Of a stretch of DNA of 64,000 nucleotides, positions 61,203-64,000 are shown piece by piece. Origin of the DNA: Pedobacter nanyangensis (GTDB taxonomy: Bacteria > Bacteroidota > Bacteroidia > Sphingobacteriales > Sphingobacteriaceae); the NCBI RefSeq assembly GCF_003313505.1, contig NZ_QMHO01000011.1, forward strand, positions 99,177 to 163,176. The letters run 5' to 3'. Position numbers and translations under genes: made by a program. Position 1 is the first letter of the stretch. Each line of letters starts with the position of its first letter. The notes under the pieces were generated by a model, which had not been told where the DNA came from, did no database searches, and saw only the letters and a list, made by a program, of their open reading frames with translations.

Positions 61203-62675
61203 CTACATAAAGGGAGAAACCAACCGCAGTACCCTTTCCAAGCCCTTGATCCATAAGGAACGCTTAATCCAGCGAGTATAAAACAGTTGCTCGCTATGCT
61301 TCAAATCCTCATAAAATGCGTTACGCAACTGCTCGGCAATCTGGGTATCGTAAATGAGCGTAGATACTTCAAAATTCAGGTCAAAGCTCCTCAAATCGAG
61401 ATTTGCCGTGCCCACCGATGCCAGCACCCCATCAACCACAAAAGTTTTGGCATGGATAAAACCCCGTTTATAAAGGTAAATTTTTACGCCAGCCTGTAAC
61501 AGCTCCTCAAAGTAAATCCGCGACACACTGTCCACAATTCTCGAGTCGCCTTTTTCGGGCACTAAAAGCTTCACATCAATGCCCCCCATGGCCGCCATGA
61601 GCAAGCTTTGCTGTAAAGTTTCGTCGGGGATAAAATATGGCGTAGTGAGCAATATTTCCGACTTGGCGGTATGAACGGCCTGCAAGGTTGCAAACAGAAT
61701 ATTGGGCAGGTCTGAATCGGGTCCGCTCGAAATCACCTGCAACTTGCCCTGTCCGTGCACCTCCATCTGGTTAAAAGGGAAGTACTGATCTCCGGAAACC
61801 GACAGATGTTCATCGCTACAAAAGTTCCAATCTGACACAAAAACTTGTTGCAGGGCCATGGCGCCTGTTCCTTTAATACGAAGGTGCGTATCTCGCCAAT
61901 AGGTTCGGTTACGGGAAGCGTTAATGTACTTGTCGCTCACGTTAATACCGCCGGTGTAGGCCACAATACCATCAATAATAACAATTTTACGGTGATTGCG
62001 GTAGTTGAGCCTATTGGCCAATAGCAACAAGCGCACTTTGTTAAAGGGATAAGCTTCTGCTCCATTGCGCTTAAGTTCTCTGACAATATTTCTACGGATG
62101 CCCTTACTGCCAAAATCATCGTAAATTACCCTCACCTTAACCCCCTGTTGGGCTTTTGCAATCAATATTTCCTTAATGGTATTGCCTATTTCATCATTTT
62201 CATAGATGTAATATTCGATATGGATGTGGTGTTTGGCCCCTTGTAGATCAGCAATAAGGGCTGGAAATTTTTCTTCTCCATTAAATAACAGTTGGAAATT
62301 GTTATTAGGTAACAGAAAGGCCCGGTTTGATTTCCTATTGGCCAGTAGCTTAATCAAACGTTCAGATTTGAGCAGTACCTCATCGCTATGGATGGCTTCC
62401 TCGAGATTATGCGCCTGAAACAACCGATGTACTTCTTTCTTGAATTGTTCATCCACGTTCAGCTTTCTATCGTACATTTTCCGCTTGCGGTAATTTACGC
62501 CAAAGGAGAAATAAAAGACGATGCCAATAACCGGTACAAATATGGCAAACAACAGATAGGCCAGGGTTTTACTCCCTGAACGGGTATCGTAAACAATACG
62601 AAAACAGGTAATGCCCAAAATGAGGAGGTAGGCAATTTCGGCGATTAAAATCCAGATGGTTTGTTGCTGCAGCAT
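61203..62675 (-). CDS. cls: cardiolipin synthase
   Basis: 490 residues. Two N-terminal membrane helices (IWILIAEIAYLLILGITC and LLFAIFVPVIGIVFYFSF) are followed by two phospholipase D domains. The HKD signatures are HRKIVIIDG and HAKTFVVDG, each with the downstream Gly and Asn residues (YTGGINVSD, GTANLDLRS). Joins two phosphatidylglycerol molecules to cardiolipin and glycerol at the inner membrane. Single gene; ends near the convergent AraC gene. Confidence 0.94.
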   Translation of the reverse strand: MLQQQTIWILIAEIAYLLILGITCFRIVYDTRSGSKTLAYLLFAIFVPVIGIVFYFSFGVNYRKRKMYDRKLNVDEQFKKEVHRLFQAHNLEEAIHSDEVLLKSERLIKLLANRKSNRAFLLPNNNFQLLFNGEEKFPALIADLQGAKHHIHIEYYIYENDEIGNTIKEILIAKAQQGVKVRVIYDDFGSKGIRRNIVRELKRNGAEAYPFNKVRLLLLANRLNYRNHRKIVIIDGIVAYTGGINVSDKYINASRNRTYWRDTHLRIKGTGAMALQQVFVSDWNFCSDEHLSVSGDQYFPFNQMEVHGQGKLQVISSGPDSDLPNILFATLQAVHTAKSEILLTTPYFIPDETLQQSLLMAAMGGIDVKLLVPEKGDSRIVDSVSRIYFEELLQAGVKIYLYKRGFIHAKTFVVDGVLASVGTANLDLRSFDLNFEVSTLIYDTQIAEQLRNAFYEDLKHSEQLFYTRWIKRSLWIKGLERVLRLVSPFM

Positions 62676-62796
62676 GTAAGCGCTTGTTTAATCAAATATA
62701 GGATAAAACAATTGATGGCCTTTAAGTTTTATAGCAAAACGAATTTTAGGCGATAACTAATGCGCAAATGCGGCTGGTGAAAGTCCATAAAAGCAA

Positions 62797-62824
62797 AAAG
62801 CTCCAACATTTCTGTTGAAGCTTT
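62797..62824 (-). terminator. terminator of the displaced tRNA gene
   Basis: 12-bp stem with one mismatch (AAAGCT.CAACA and TGTTG.AGCTTT) with a four-base loop, T-rich on the minus strand. It follows the tRNA 3' remnant directly, as a native tRNA terminator would. Confidence 0.65.
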
Positions 62825-62827
62825 CTT

Positions 62828-62844
62828 GCGGTCCGGACGGGACT
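62828..62844 (-). other. attachment site: 3' end remnant of a tRNA gene (probably tRNA-Asp)
   Basis: Minus strand AGTCCCGTCCGGACCGC equals the T-arm 3' strand, acceptor 3' strand CCGGACC and discriminator G of a tRNA beginning GGTCCGG. From memory this is the Bacteroidota tRNA-Asp. On the 5' side the expected GGTTCG is replaced by AATC, so the tRNA is broken at this point. It marks the outer border of an element integrated in the tRNA gene; an intact tRNA should lie at the other end. Confidence 0.7.
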
Positions 62845-62958
62845 GATTATATTTTCTTCTCTTTAATCTCTTCATATTTAAAATACCTCTTTAAATAGCA
62901 ATATACAAACTTTTAGGCAAATAGAAGTAAAGCCAAATTAAAACAAATAAAAATATTT

Positions 62959-62978
62959 CGTCCCCTCATTCGTCCCCT
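62959..62978. repeat. short direct repeats before the integrase gene
   Basis: CGTCCCCT at 62959-62966 and 62971-62978, 12 bases apart, inside the element between att site and integrase. They could be arm-type integrase binding sites; nothing else supports it. The rest of 62845-63019 shows only AT-rich sequence. Confidence 0.35.
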
Positions 62979-63019
62979 ACTCAAATTATATTTATCTTTA
63001 ATATATCAACAATGAGGGC

Positions 63020-64000
63020 ATGCCAGAAGCAAAATTTATACTTAAAGAACCAAAAAGCGATAAAGAAACACTAGTTTATCTACAATATCATTTTGACTAT
63101 AAAAAGCTCAAGTGGTCTACTGGTGAAAAGATACATCCTAAAAACTGGAATGTAGATAAACAGAGGGCTAAGAGCATAAAGACATTTATTGAACATTCAG
63201 AATTTAATACCCGTCTAAATAATATTGAAACAGCAGTTAACAATGCATATAGGCGTTTAAAAAACGACGGACAAACTATTACTCCCGAAAGCTTAAAAAA
63301 AGAGCTCCTAAAAGATTTACATATAGACAAAGAAGTAAATGTCAAAGTTACTTTAACATCTTTTATTAAAGATTTCATAGAACAGTCTAAAGACAACAAA
63401 CAGCTTGGAACAATAAGTGTTTACAACACAACATTGAGTCACTTAAATACTTATGCGGAGAAAAAAAGGAAAAAGATTGATTTCGACTCAATCACCATTG
63501 ATTTTTATCTCGATTTTAAAGAGTTTCTTTTGAAAAAAGGTTTTACCAATAACACAATTGGCAAATACATTAAAACATTAAAAGCTTTTTTACGAGAGGC
63601 AGAAGAAAGGGGTATAAATGTGCCTAAAGACTTTAAAAGTAAACGCTTTAAAGTAGACAAAGAAGATGGAGACCATATATACCTTAATGAAGATGAATTA
63701 AAAAAGCTTTACTTATTAGAACTCGAACAAGGATATCTTTCTAGGACTCGAGACCTTTTCTTAATTGGATGTTATACAGGTCTAAGGTTTTCTGATTTTA
63801 GTCAACTTACTAATGAACATATTTCAACAGATCCAAGTGGTAAGAGCATGATTAAGATTAGAACTCAGAAAACGGGAACACAGGTTTCGATTCCTATGCA
63901 CCCTATCGTTAAGACAATTATGACAAAATACGGTAACACGCTTCCTAGATGTAGATTATTCCAAAACTGGCCACTGCTTTTTTTGCAAACTGGCCACATC
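63020..64000 (+). CDS. tyrosine recombinase/integrase (probably interrupted, incomplete)
   Basis: Starts at ATG 63020 with an arm-DNA-binding domain (TLVYLQYHFDYKKLKWSTGE), then a SAM-like core-binding domain (VTLTSFIKDFIEQSKDN through YIKTLKAFLREAEERG) and the beginning of the catalytic domain. The first catalytic Arg is in GCYTGLRFSDF and the Lys in IRTQKTGTQ. After residue 310 (TKYGNTLPR, a normal family stretch) the frame enters sequence that looks like an IS end (63950 on) and no longer resembles the family. The HxxR and Tyr motifs are not present before the window ends. Probably a broken gene in an element inserted in tRNA-Asp. Confidence 0.85.
   Translation, partial: MPEAKFILKEPKSDKETLVYLQYHFDYKKLKWSTGEKIHPKNWNVDKQRAKSIKTFIEHSEFNTRLNNIETAVNNAYRRLKNDGQTITPESLKKELLKDLHIDKEVNVKVTLTSFIKDFIEQSKDNKQLGTISVYNTTLSHLNTYAEKKRKKIDFDSITIDFYLDFKEFLLKKGFTNNTIGKYIKTLKAFLREAEERGINVPKDFKSKRFKVDKEDGDHIYLNEDELKKLYLLELEQGYLSRTRDLFLIGCYTGLRFSDFSQLTNEHISTDPSGKSMIKIRTQKTGTQVSIPMHPIVKTIMTKYGNTLPRCRLFQNWPLLFLQTGHI
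63950..64000 (+). mobile_element. IS21-like insertion sequence end
   Basis: The stretch starts TGTAGATTATTCC and contains AAACTGGCCAC twice (63964-63974 and 63987-63997), 23 bases apart. IS21-family elements begin with TG and have several subterminal direct repeats of this kind; the AACTGGCCAC wording is one I associate with them. The element's genes lie beyond the window. Confidence 0.6.

Noticed and set aside
60997..61254. 85-residue hydrophobic frame at the end of cls
   Set aside because: Overlaps the cls C-terminus on the same strand in another frame, no start context and no family likeness.

Overview
The window reads as a chromosome segment of a Bacteroidota bacterium, most likely Sphingobacteriaceae (Pedobacter-like). 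The signs are several promoters with the Bacteroidota -7 motif TAnnTTTG, weak or absent Shine-Dalgarno sequences, type IX secretion proteins (PorV, GldJ), a short NuoG, an ExbB-ExbD-ExbD-TonB cluster, DUF4476 and DUF4159 proteins, a PD40/PDZ/S41 tricorn-like protease, and a SAM-II riboswitch in front of metK. This assignment comes from reading the sequence; no database search was possible.

Layout. 1-7 kb: end of a deacetylase-like gene, upp, a YjjG-type nucleotidase, a DUF4476 protein, a DinB-like protein, then a surface-glycan run (flippase, methyltransferase, glycosyltransferase). 7-17.5 kb: GH29 fucosidase, rhomboid protease, a second methyltransferase, the tricorn-like protease and two more glycosyltransferases. 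Between the last two lies a block of long palindromic repeats surrounding a small GIY-YIG nuclease gene. 17.5-20.5 kb: small stress and regulatory genes (DJ-1/PfpI, FeoB-associated Cys-rich protein, Crp/Fnr regulator, YceI, pirin). 20.8-29.3 kb: ispF-porV, divergent gldJ, a biotin carrier protein, DUF4159, rsmE, a CorC/HlyC-type protein, ppa and a DedA protein.

29.3-42.5 kb: one leftward operon with all fourteen complex I subunits in the order nuoABCDEFGHIJKLMN. Palindromic repeats sit in two of its gaps, a heptamer repeat in a third, and a terminator-like hairpin lies between nuoA and nuoB. The operon promoter appears to lie inside the terminator of the preceding TPR gene. 42.5-48.5 kb: exbB-exbD-exbD-tonB-small membrane protein-pstS-like-TPR, a Ton energisation operon. 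48.7-54.6 kb: pckA, an SUI1-like factor, a lipid kinase, riboswitch-controlled metK, an orphan exbD and a Cu/Zn superoxide dismutase lipoprotein. 54.7-62.7 kb: a LacI regulator facing a GH109-like oxidoreductase, with near-identical operator-like sites at both; an SDR-MBL-AraC operon behind two tandem operator-like repeats; and a cardiolipin synthase.

The right end (from about 62.83 kb) is the border of an integrated mobile element. A 17-bp remnant of a tRNA 3' end (probably tRNA-Asp) with its terminator is followed by a tyrosine-recombinase gene. That gene appears to be cut at 63950 by the end of an IS21-like insertion sequence running out of the window. No CRISPR array, rRNA gene or complete tRNA was seen.
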